6,521 bases of DNA from contig JBBSEZ010000519.1 of the NCBI GenBank assembly GCA_038239195.1, forward strand, positions 1-6,521. Direction: 5' to 3'. Made by a program: the position numbers and the translations under genes. Positions within the stretch are counted from its first letter, which is position 1; each line of letters begins with the position of its first letter. Source of the DNA: JBBSEZ01 sp038239195. Its GTDB lineage: Bacteria > Planctomycetota > Planctomycetia > Gemmatales > Gemmataceae. The notes beneath the pieces were generated by a model. The model saw only the letters and a list, made by a program, of their open reading frames with translations, had not been told where the DNA came from and did no database searches. Of this stretch, positions 1 to 5,724 are shown piece after piece.

Positions 1-50
1 CCCGCGAAACGACAAGCAAGCAGGGCCTGTCTTGCTTGTCGTTTCGCGGG
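1..50. repeat. Perfect 20-bp inverted repeat, probable terminator or dispersed palindrome
   Basis: Positions 1-20 (CCCGCGAAACGACAAGCAAG) are exactly complementary to 31-50, with a 10-nt centre. Transcribed from either strand this gives a very stable 20-bp hairpin. It lies 35 bp before rpmG, where an upstream gene (tuf in the usual order) would end, so a terminator or processing role is plausible. There is no T-run after the stem on the plus strand, so it is not a textbook intrinsic terminator. A degenerate relative of the left arm recurs at 6401-6446, which suggests a dispersed palindromic element. The structure is seen directly; its function is inferred. Confidence 0.75.
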
Positions 51-85
51 GCCCGACGCGGACCACCCCTAACCGAGTGTTCGAC

Positions 86-238
86 ATGCGTGAATACGTC
101 TGGCTGGAATGCACGGCGTGCGGGGCTCGCAACTACCGCACGCAAAAGGAGACGCGCGGGGCCAACCGGCTCGAACTGAAGAAGTTCTGCCGGAAGGAGC
201 GCAAGCACACCGCCCACAAGGAAACGCGCAAGAAGTGA
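86..238 (+). CDS. rpmG: 50S ribosomal protein L33
   Basis: This encodes a 50-residue protein, the normal length for bacterial L33, a small protein near the E site of the large subunit. The family pattern is clear: ECTACG near the N-terminus, then ARNY, RLELKKFC and RKHTAHKET. In zinc-binding L33 two C-x-x-C pairs hold one zinc. Here the first pair is intact (C9, C12), but in the second pair C35 is present and the expected partner at residue 38 is Glu. The zinc ribbon is therefore incomplete, intermediate between zinc-binding and cysteine-free forms. The ATG at 86 is chosen because it gives the standard N-terminus; an in-frame GTG or ATG farther upstream would overlap the hairpin at 1-50. There is no strong Shine-Dalgarno. 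Its position before tRNA-Trp and secE matches the conserved cluster order. The L33 assignment is confident. Confidence 0.95.
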   Translation: MREYVWLECTACGARNYRTQKETRGANRLELKKFCRKERKHTAHKETRKK

Positions 239-317
239 GCGAAGCCGAGCGGGCCAGGCGAGCCGGAAGGAAGTGGGCGTCCGATCTACGGGGCGCCCCA
301 TCCGCGCTTTGCCGAAC

Positions 318-390
318 AGGGGCGTAGCTCAATTGGTAGAGCACTGGTCTCCAAAACCAGCGGTTGAGCGTTCGAGTCGCTCCGCCCCTG
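318..390 (+). tRNA. trnW: tRNA-Trp (anticodon CCA)
   Basis: A complete cloverleaf of 73 nt can be folded. The acceptor stem is AGGGGCG (318-324) with CGCCCCT (383-389). The D stem is GCTC (327-330) with GAGC (339-342) around AATTGGTA. The anticodon stem is CTGGT (344-348) with ACCAG (356-360), loop CTCCAAA, anticodon CCA at 351-353. The T stem is GAGCG (366-370) with CGCTC (378-382) around TTCGAGT. The discriminator is G390, which is the identity base for bacterial tryptophanyl-tRNA synthetase. The 3' CCA is not encoded, so it must be added by the CCA-adding enzyme. The gene sits between rpmG and secE, its conserved place in many bacteria, and is probably excised from a polycistronic transcript by RNase P and 3' nucleases. 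Confidence 0.97.
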
Positions 391-481
391 CTTCCCAAAG
401 ACTGGAATCGCCACCCTCCGAGGGAACCGGGGGGGAGTGGGGCGGGGCCCGAGCCGAGAGCTTGCCCTTCCCGTGATCTTC

Positions 482-492
482 AGAGGACAGGA
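482..492 (+). promoter_or_regulatory. Shine-Dalgarno of secE
   Basis: AGAGGA (482-487) runs into AGGA (489-492), which ends 6 nt before the ATG at 499. This supports starting secE at 499 rather than at the upstream in-frame GTG at 364, which lies inside the tRNA. Confidence 0.6.
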
Positions 493-498
493 ACCGTC

Positions 499-2955
499 AT
501 GGCTGTGGCCGTAAAGAACCCGCCGGGCGTCACTTCCAGCCCGCTCGACCGCCCCTGGGTCGTGAGCCTGCTCGGGGTAGTGTACGTCCTCGCCTCCTTC
601 GCGATCGTCTTCAAGCTCGTCCCCTATCTGTGGTGGGGCGCCTGGGACGGCCTCGGGTGGGAGAAATATCAGTTCATCGGCGGCAGCCTGATGGGCGTGC
701 TCATGCTCGCCGCCGGGGTTGGCTTGCTGTTTGTCGGCGGGCGGTTGCTTGGGCCCAATCCCCCTGCGGGCGTGCGGGCCGGCATCTTTGTCGGGTTCGT
801 CGGCATCCTGCTCGTCCTGGTGCTGACGCGCTGGGGGAGCCTGTGGATCGAGCACTGGGCCTACGACAACTACTGGTTCAGCCCGAAGACGGGGGCCCTG
901 ATCGCCGCCGCTCTGGGCGTGCTGTTCCTGGCCATGGGGGCCTACCTCTACACCCGACTGCGGACGCAGCGCTTCATCCTCCTGCTCGAGGAAGGCGGTT
1001 GGTTCCACGCCACCACCTACAAGCCCTCGCAGGGGCTCAAAGTTCGGCGTGGCACGATTTTCGGGCTGCTGATGATCGTCGCCGCGGGCATCTACACCCT
1101 GATCTCCCACGGGACGCTCCGCCGCGGGCCGGCCGATTGGCACCTGGACGTCCCGTTCACGTCGAAGACGGCCCTGGGCTCGCTGGGCGATACCAAGGAG
1201 TGGCTCGAGAAGGACGTGCCGGCCAGCGAGAAAAACACGGTGCAAGTGCGCCAGCGCGGGGCGACCGACTTGCAGCCGGGGCAGGTGGTCAGCAAGCCCC
1301 AGTTCGAGAAGCGCCTTGAGGGAGTCCTCAAGGGCGACAAGTTCCCGGCCGACGTCCGGGAGAGGATCGAGAACGCGGGCAAGAAGGACGTTGCCGAAGA
1401 ACTGCTCCAGATCAACAAGGAGCTCTACGCTGCCATCGTCGTCGGGCTGGGGCGCGTCGAAGTCAAGACGGCCGGTTCAACCGGCCTGACGCCCGGGAAG
1501 GTGCTGACCCAGAAGGAGTGGCGAGCCGTCGTCACAGGCCGGCTCGCAGCCAGGCAGGACGACTTCCCGCGCACCCTGCGCGAAGAATTGAGCAAGGCCA
1601 ACCACGAGGACAGCCTCGCCAGTTTGCTCCAGGCGATCGACGTCCGGCAGCTCGCCGCGGCGCAGCAGATACTGGGGCGCATTCGAGTGCTCAGCTCTGG
1701 AAAGACGGGGTGGAAGGTCAAGCAGGTCGTGTCCCAGCAGGCGCTCCGCGAGAAAGTGGATGCGATCCCTCCCGAGGACCAGGTCGCGACTCTGGCCACG
1801 GCCAGTCACGAAGGCAGCCTCGACGCGCTGATCAAGGCCCTGAACGAACACCTGCGGGCGGCCATGCAGGAACTGGTCGCGGATCGGCCCGCCGACAAGA
1901 CGGGGAAGAAGCCGGCGGGCTTCTTCGACGAAAAGGTGACGGCGGAACTGAAGAAGAAGCTCGATGCGGTCCAGGGGAAGGAAGGCGCCGAGCTCGCCGC
2001 CGTGGTGACGGCGTTCGCGAGTGCGGCCGAGAAGGCGAAGAAGCCGCTGCCGTCCGCCTTCGAGTTGCCCGTGGTCAACGTGGAGGACCGCCCGCTGAAG
2101 CCCTTGGCGGAGACGCGGAAGTTGTGGGCGCTCGAATCAACGGGCGGGGCCTCGGCTCTGATCGCGGCGCTGAGCAAGGAAGCGACGACCAATTCGCGCA
2201 TCCCTGCGGTCTTCCACCTGCCCACCGGCACACTCAAGGACGAGCCATTCTTCCGCAGCCAGAAGGACATTCGGGAATTGTGGGAGAGCGAGGCCACCCT
2301 CGGCTGGACGGACCTCACTCCGCTCGTCGAGAAGTATGTCGCCCTGGCGACGGCGACCAGGAAAGAGAGCTCGTTGCCGGCCGTGTTCGGCCTGCCGACT
2401 GGCGTGCTGGTTATCGACCGCTACGTGTTGCGCGACGTGAACGACCGGACGGACGAGAAGAAGAACGTGAAGGTCGATCTCCCGGGGGCCTCGACGTTCG
2501 CGCCGGGCCAGATCGTCACGCCGGCAGCGTTCGACGCGGAGGTTGCGCGCCTGACGGAGGAGAGCTTGACTCCGCCAACGAAGACGAGCCTGAGCCCGGC
2601 CACGGGAACGACGCGCTTCGAGGCGATGACGATTCTGCCGGCCGTGCAGTTCACGGTGCCGCTGTTGCTGCTGGCGTGCTCGCTGTGGCTGGCGTGGCGC
2701 ATCGTCAACATCCCGACGTTCGCCGACTTCCTGATCGCCACCGAGGCGGAGCTCAACAAGGTCTCGTGGACGACACAGCGTCGCCTGGTGCAGGACACCA
2801 TTGTCGTGCTCGCGACGGTGTTCCTCATGGCGGTCTATCTCTTCGCCATGGACCAGGGGTGGCGGGTGCTGCTGAGCTGGAAGCCGGTGGGCGTGCTGGT
2901 CTTCCCGGACGATAAGTCGGACGCCCAGAAGAAGCTGGAGCAAAAGAACTGGTGA
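499..2955 (+). CDS. secE: Giant SecE: preprotein translocase subunit with N-terminal membrane region and ~500-residue repeat domain
   Basis: SecE is the essential small subunit that clamps SecY in the SecYEG translocon. The last ~85 residues are a recognisable SecE core: an amphipathic segment (FADFLIATEAELNKVSW, ~742-758) matching the family pattern x-E-L-x-K-V-x-W, followed by the conserved membrane helix (~767-788). The rest is unusual. The protein has 818 residues against about 60-130 for ordinary SecE. I see hydrophobic segments at about 20-44, 59-84, 95-116, 133-154, 185-206, 714-735 and 767-788. Between the fifth and sixth lies a hydrophilic stretch of ~505 residues with tandem repeats (about 246-460, 516-650 and a partial unit at 656-690). 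If the core helix runs inward to outward as in known SecE, this stretch faces the periplasm and the N-terminus is cytoplasmic; the basic loop RLRTQR after segment four fits. The reading frame stays open with high-GC third positions throughout, arguing against an artefactual fusion. The nusG neighbour confirms identity. The function of the extension is unknown. Confidence 0.92.
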   Translation: MAVAVKNPPGVTSSPLDRPWVVSLLGVVYVLASFAIVFKLVPYLWWGAWDGLGWEKYQFIGGSLMGVLMLAAGVGLLFVGGRLLGPNPPAGVRAGIFVGFVGILLVLVLTRWGSLWIEHWAYDNYWFSPKTGALIAAALGVLFLAMGAYLYTRLRTQRFILLLEEGGWFHATTYKPSQGLKVRRGTIFGLLMIVAAGIYTLISHGTLRRGPADWHLDVPFTSKTALGSLGDTKEWLEKDVPASEKNTVQVRQRGATDLQPGQVVSKPQFEKRLEGVLKGDKFPADVRERIENAGKKDVAEELLQINKELYAAIVVGLGRVEVKTAGSTGLTPGKVLTQKEWRAVVTGRLAARQDDFPRTLREELSKANHEDSLASLLQAIDVRQLAAAQQILGRIRVLSSGKTGWKVKQVVSQQALREKVDAIPPEDQVATLATASHEGSLDALIKALNEHLRAAMQELVADRPADKTGKKPAGFFDEKVTAELKKKLDAVQGKEGAELAAVVTAFASAAEKAKKPLPSAFELPVVNVEDRPLKPLAETRKLWALESTGGASALIAALSKEATTNSRIPAVFHLPTGTLKDEPFFRSQKDIRELWESEATLGWTDLTPLVEKYVALATATRKESSLPAVFGLPTGVLVIDRYVLRDVNDRTDEKKNVKVDLPGASTFAPGQIVTPAAFDAEVARLTEESLTPPTKTSLSPATGTTRFEAMTILPAVQFTVPLLLLACSLWLAWRIVNIPTFADFLIATEAELNKVSWTTQRRLVQDTIVVLATVFLMAVYLFAMDQGWRVLLSWKPVGVLVFPDDKSDAQKKLEQKNW

Positions 2956-2964
2956 GCGGCGCTT

Positions 2965-3003
2965 CTCCCCCTTCGCGCCCTCCCGGTTGGTGGGGAGGGG
3001 GAG
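2965..3003 (+). other. GC-rich hairpin in the secE-nusG spacer
   Basis: CCCTCCC (2978-2984) pairs perfectly with GGGAGGG (2993-2999) around an 8-nt loop. An alternative pairing joins CTCCCCC (2965-2971) to GGGGGAG (2997-3003) and uses the same right strand. It lies just before the nusG ribosome-binding site and has no T-run, so it is more likely a pause, RNA-stability or processing element than a terminator. The pairing is seen directly; the role is inferred. In such GC-rich DNA chance hairpins are common. Confidence 0.35.
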
Positions 3004-3007
3004 CGTC

Positions 3008-3012
3008 AGGAG
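3008..3012 (+). promoter_or_regulatory. Shine-Dalgarno of nusG (start ambiguous)
   Basis: AGGAG lies 9 nt before an in-frame GTG at 3022 and 18 nt before the ATG at 3031. The spacing favours the GTG, which would add only three residues (MTV). The ATG is supported instead by an ATGGC context shared with secE, rplK and rplA. The two choices barely change the protein. Confidence 0.5.
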
Positions 3013-3030
3013 CGCACGAGAGTGACCGTC

Positions 3031-4074
3031 ATGGCTGAAGACGTGCTGTCAAACGGCCCGGCCCCCACACACCCGACCCCGCCGGAGGCGCCCCCCGGCG
3101 CGCATTCGGAGGGCCATCCGGGCGCGCACCAGGAGGGGCACCAAGAGTCGCAGGAGCTCCCGCCCAAGGCCAGCCCCGTCGAGGGCCCGCACGAGACACA
3201 CGCGGGCGCCCTGACTGAGGCCCCCGTGGCGGAGCTCGATCGTTCGCCGGCCGTCGAATCGGCTGCGGCCACGCCCGCGCCGGTCGCGGTTGCCGCGCGG
3301 GAGCACCATGACGAGGCCCTCCCGGCGACTGACGAGCTGACGGCGACCCCGCCCGCAGCGGAGCCAGTCCCGGAACCGGAGCCACTGGCGCCTGCCCGGG
3401 CCCCGGAGAAGAAGGCCACGAAGAGCGAGAAGGTCGCCGCGGTGGCACCCACGACCTCAACGTCTGCTTCCGCGGTGGCCGAGCTCGAGCCTCCGCCGGT
3501 GGAGGCGGCCCCGCCGAGCAACAAGAAGTGGTACGTCGTGAAGGTGCAGAGCGGGCGGGAGGAGACGATTCGCGACGCCATCGAGCGGCGTGTGCGCAAG
3601 GAGGGGCTGGAGGAGTATTACGGGCAGATCATCATCCCGGTGGAGAAGATCACCGAGGTGAAGGTCGATAAGGCGGGCAAGCGCTCGACCAAGACGAAGG
3701 ACCGCAAGCTCTATCCCGGCTACCTGATGGCGGAGGTGGAGTACAACGACCGCATCCTCTACCTCTTCCGCGAAACGTCGGGAGTGGGCGACTTCGTGGG
3801 TGGGATGGTGAATCGGCCCCCGCCGCCGATGTCGAACCAGGAAATCGCCAAGATCATGGGCCCGCAAGGGGGGGCCGCCGAGTCGCTCGTGCCGACCCCG
3901 CCCAAGGGGCTGGGCGTGGGCGATCGGGTGAAGGTGACCGACGGCGCCTTCAATGGCATGGAAGGCGAAGTGAAGAAGATGCTCGAGGCGGCGGGCAAGA
4001 TCGAGGTCGAGTTGACGATCTTCGGCCGGCCGGTCAAGTTGGACCTCGAATATTACCAGATCGAGCTCGTGTAG
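3031..4074 (+). CDS. nusG: Transcription termination/antitermination factor NusG with long disordered N-terminal extension
   Basis: NusG binds the RNA polymerase clamp through its NGN domain and contacts Rho or ribosomal protein S10 through its KOW domain, linking transcription to termination and translation. The NGN domain begins at residue ~165 (KKWYVVKVQSGREE) and includes the typical YPGYLMAEVE stretch and the SGVGDFVGG region. The KOW domain occupies about 297-347 (GDRVKVTDGAFNGMEGEV, then IFGRPVKLDLEYYQIE). Ordinary NusG is about 180 residues; this one is 347. The surplus is residues 1-164, rich in Pro, Ala, Glu and His with little predicted structure. It includes a Gly-His rich patch (EGHPGAHQEGHQE) near residue 30 and a Lys patch (EKKATKSEKV) near 130. 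An in-frame GTG at 3022 is an alternative start. secE lies 75 bp upstream and rplK 35 bp downstream. NusG identity is secure; the role of the extension is unknown. Confidence 0.95.
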   Translation: MAEDVLSNGPAPTHPTPPEAPPGAHSEGHPGAHQEGHQESQELPPKASPVEGPHETHAGALTEAPVAELDRSPAVESAAATPAPVAVAAREHHDEALPATDELTATPPAAEPVPEPEPLAPARAPEKKATKSEKVAAVAPTTSTSASAVAELEPPPVEAAPPSNKKWYVVKVQSGREETIRDAIERRVRKEGLEEYYGQIIIPVEKITEVKVDKAGKRSTKTKDRKLYPGYLMAEVEYNDRILYLFRETSGVGDFVGGMVNRPPPPMSNQEIAKIMGPQGGAAESLVPTPPKGLGVGDRVKVTDGAFNGMEGEVKKMLEAAGKIEVELTIFGRPVKLDLEYYQIELV

Positions 4075-4095
4075 GCATCGCAGGCAGCGCAGCAT

Positions 4096-4103
4096 AGGAA
4101 GGG
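4096..4103 (+). promoter_or_regulatory. Shine-Dalgarno of rplK
   Basis: The purine run AGGAAGGG ends 6 nt before the rplK ATG at 4110. It is the strongest ribosome-binding site in the window and fixes that start. Confidence 0.65.
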
Positions 4104-4109
4104 AACACG

Positions 4110-4574
4110 ATGGCGCGTCAGGTCACCACGCAGATCCGCTTGCAGGTCACGGGGGGCACGGCCACGCCGGCACCTCCCGTGGGCCCTGCTCTGGGTCAGC
4201 ACGGGGTCAACATTGGCCAGTTCGTCTCGCAATTCAACGACCGCACCAAGGACCAGCGCGGCATCACCGTGCCGGTCGTCATCACGGTCTACTCCGACCG
4301 GAGCTTCGACTTCATCATCAAGAGCCCGCCGGCGGCGGTGCTGTTGAAGCAGGCGGCCGGCATTCCGCTCGAGAAGAAAAAGGGCGGCGACGTCATCAGC
4401 TCCGAAGAGAAGACCAAGCGGAGCGGCAAGTACAAGGGCTTCAAGGTCTCCGCGGCACAGGTGCGCGACATCGCGCAGAAAAAGCTGCAAGACCTCAACG
4501 CCCGCGACCTCGAGCACGCCACCCGAATCATCGCCGGAACGGCCCGCAGCCTCGGGCTCAGCGTCGAAGCGTAA
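4110..4574 (+). CDS. rplK: 50S ribosomal protein L11
   Basis: L11 binds the GTPase-associated region of 23S rRNA at the base of the L7/L12 stalk and is needed for factor binding and stringent-response signalling. The N-terminal domain has the diagnostic PPVGPALGQHGVNI at 22-35, containing the adjacent prolines of the thiostrepton-contacting region. ITVPVVITVYSDRSF (52-66) and PPAAVLLKQAAGI (73-85) follow. The RNA-binding C-terminal domain contains KVSAAQVRDIA, DLNARDLEHA and the closing GTARSLGLSV. The protein is 154 residues against a usual ~141-143. The surplus lies between the domains, at about 86-110, as a charged insertion (PLEKKKGGDVISSEEKTKR and following) before the C-terminal domain. 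The start is fixed by a good Shine-Dalgarno. It is close enough to nusG to share a transcript. Assignment is certain. Confidence 0.98.
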   Translation: MARQVTTQIRLQVTGGTATPAPPVGPALGQHGVNIGQFVSQFNDRTKDQRGITVPVVITVYSDRSFDFIIKSPPAAVLLKQAAGIPLEKKKGGDVISSEEKTKRSGKYKGFKVSAAQVRDIAQKKLQDLNARDLEHATRIIAGTARSLGLSVEA

Positions 4575-4580
4575 GGGGGT

Positions 4581-4628
4581 CGGGAACGCCTTGCGTGGCG
4601 TTCTCGACAAGGGTTGCGTAATTTTTTT
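4581..4628 (+). promoter_or_regulatory. Hairpin plus T7 run after rplK, attenuator-like
   Basis: Six bases after the rplK stop, CGGGAACGCC (4581-4590) pairs with GGCGTTCTCG (4597-4606). This is a 10-bp stem with one G-U pair and a 6-nt loop. A run of seven T follows at 4622-4628. The 15-nt gap between stem and T-run is too long for a canonical intrinsic terminator, so partial termination or attenuation between rplK and rplA is possible but unproven. TTGCGT occurs twice (4591-4596 in the loop and 4614-4619), which could support alternative pairings. Confidence 0.35.
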
Positions 4629-4635
4629 CGAGCCG

Positions 4636-4676
4636 CGACCGTCGCGAAGCGATACAATTCCGCTTCCTGACGGTCG
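4636..4676 (+). promoter_or_regulatory. Two-part hairpin in the rplK-rplA spacer with a -10-like loop
   Basis: CGACCGTC (4636-4643) pairs with GACGGTCG (4669-4676), and GAAGCG (4646-4651) pairs with CGCTTC (4661-4666), separated by a 2x2 internal loop and capped by a 9-nt loop. The loop contains TACAAT (4653-4658), a good match to a sigma-70 -10 box, but there is no convincing -35 hexamer at 16-18 bp. A structured leader controlling rplA, such as an L1-binding site, is one reading; a weak internal promoter is another. Both are inference. Confidence 0.35.
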
Positions 4677-4687
4677 TAGCCATCCCA

Positions 4688-4755
4688 CGGGCCTTTTCCG
4701 AAGGGCCCGCAACCAGGACCGAGGGGCGCCCGGGCGTTCATCGCGCGGCGCCTCG
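4688..4755 (+). other. Two further hairpins in the rplA leader
   Basis: CGGGCC (4688-4693) pairs with GGCCCG (4704-4709), extendable by two T-A pairs if G4703 is bulged. Next, CGAGG...CGCC (4720-4730, with GG bulged) pairs with GGCGCCTCG (4747-4755) around a 16-nt loop. With the two upstream hairpins they fill most of the 209-bp spacer. Individually they could be chance pairings in GC-rich DNA. Confidence 0.25.
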
Positions 4756-4783
4756 TTTCCGAATCAGCGGGACCACAACAGCC

Positions 4784-5722
4784 ATGGCGAAGAAGCAACC
4801 GGACGAGCCGGCCGAAGGAAAGCCGGGCGAGACCGCCCCCGAGCAGGCGGCGCCGGCCGAGACCAAGAAGCCAAAGGGCGAGGGCAAGGCGAAAGAGGGC
4901 AAGGAAGCCAAGGCCAAGCCGGACGCCCCCAAGGCAGCCCCCAAGCCAGACGGGGCGCCCGCCCCCATGCCGTCTTCGGACACCAGCACCAAGAAGAAGG
5001 GCCGCCAGCCGGGCCATCCGCCGCGCCGCGGCAAGAAGATGCGCGGGCAGATCAAGAACGCCAAGCAAAAGGCGTCCAAGGAGGGCCCGGTGCCGCTGAA
5101 GCGCGCCATCCAGCTCCTCAAGCAGCTCAAGCGCGCCAAGTTCGACGAGACGGTCGAGGTCCACATGTCGCTCGGCATTGACTCGACGCAGAGCGACCAG
5201 ATGATCCGCGGGAGCGTTCCGCTGCCGCACGGGCTGGGCAAGGTCAAGCGCGTGGTGGTCTTCTGCCAGGGCGACAACGTCGGCAAGGCCAAGGAAGCCG
5301 GGGCCGATTTCGCGGGCGGCGACGAGATCATCGAGAGGGTGCAGAAAGAGGGTTGGCTCGACTTCGACGTGGCGCTGGCGACGCAGGACCTGATGGGCAA
5401 GGTGTCGCGCCTCGGCAAGGTGCTCGGCCCGCGCGGCCTGATGCCGACGCCCAAGGCCGGGACCGTCATCCCCACCGGCCAGGACGTGGCCCAGGCGGTG
5501 CGCGAGCAGAAGGCGGGCAAGGTCGAATACCGCTCCGACAAGGGCGGCAACGTCCACGCCGGCGTCGGCAAGATCAGCTTCGAGGACGACAAGATCGCCG
5601 CCAACGTGACGGCGTTCGTGGAGCAGGTTCGCGCCGTCAAGCCAACCGGCATCAAGGGCAACTACGTGCGGTCGATCACCCTCTCGGCCACCATGACGCC
5701 GGGCGTGCCGGTCACCATGTAA
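4784..5722 (+). CDS. rplA: 50S ribosomal protein L1 with Lys/Pro/Ala-rich N-terminal extension
   Basis: L1 forms the mobile stalk beside the ribosomal E site and in many bacteria represses its own operon by binding mRNA. Residues ~86-312 are a complete L1: KRAIQLLKQLKRAKFDETVEV, then the IDSTQSDQMIRGSVPLPHG region, KVKRVVVF, and the family signature VLGPRGLMPTPKAGTV at 213-228. They continue to GNYVRSITLSATM near the end. Normal L1 is about 230 residues; this one is 312 because of an 85-residue N-terminal tail rich in Lys, Ala, Pro, Gly and Glu, probably disordered and strongly basic towards its end (KKKGRQPGHPPRRGKKMRG). Internal Met62 and Met86 are possible alternative starts, but ATG 4784 is the first start in the frame and the tail has the same GC-rich codon style as the core. 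No clear Shine-Dalgarno precedes 4784. L1 identity is certain; the exact start is less so. Confidence 0.95.
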   Translation: MAKKQPDEPAEGKPGETAPEQAAPAETKKPKGEGKAKEGKEAKAKPDAPKAAPKPDGAPAPMPSSDTSTKKKGRQPGHPPRRGKKMRGQIKNAKQKASKEGPVPLKRAIQLLKQLKRAKFDETVEVHMSLGIDSTQSDQMIRGSVPLPHGLGKVKRVVVFCQGDNVGKAKEAGADFAGGDEIIERVQKEGWLDFDVALATQDLMGKVSRLGKVLGPRGLMPTPKAGTVIPTGQDVAQAVREQKAGKVEYRSDKGGNVHAGVGKISFEDDKIAANVTAFVEQVRAVKPTGIKGNYVRSITLSATMTPGVPVTM

Positions 5723-5724
5723 AG

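Noticed and set aside
32..85. Longer rpmG starting within the terminal hairpin
   Set aside because: The added 18 residues match nothing in L33 and would place the start inside the inverted repeat; the ATG at 86 gives the standard N-terminus.
364..498. Upstream in-frame extension of secE from a GTG
   Set aside because: It would start inside tRNA-Trp. The ATG at 499 has a well-placed Shine-Dalgarno.
286..1245. 319-codon open frame on the minus strand
   Set aside because: It runs through the tRNA gene and opposite secE, and its translation is low-complexity Gln/Arg/Ala without family motifs.
1518..2915. 465-codon open frame on the plus strand inside secE
   Set aside because: It is an out-of-frame shadow of secE, dominated by Arg, Gly and Ala, as expected from the GC-rich codons of the true frame.
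4622..4628. T7 run as a classic intrinsic terminator of rplK
   Set aside because: The nearest good stem ends 15 nt upstream, too far for a canonical terminator, so it is listed only as attenuator-like.
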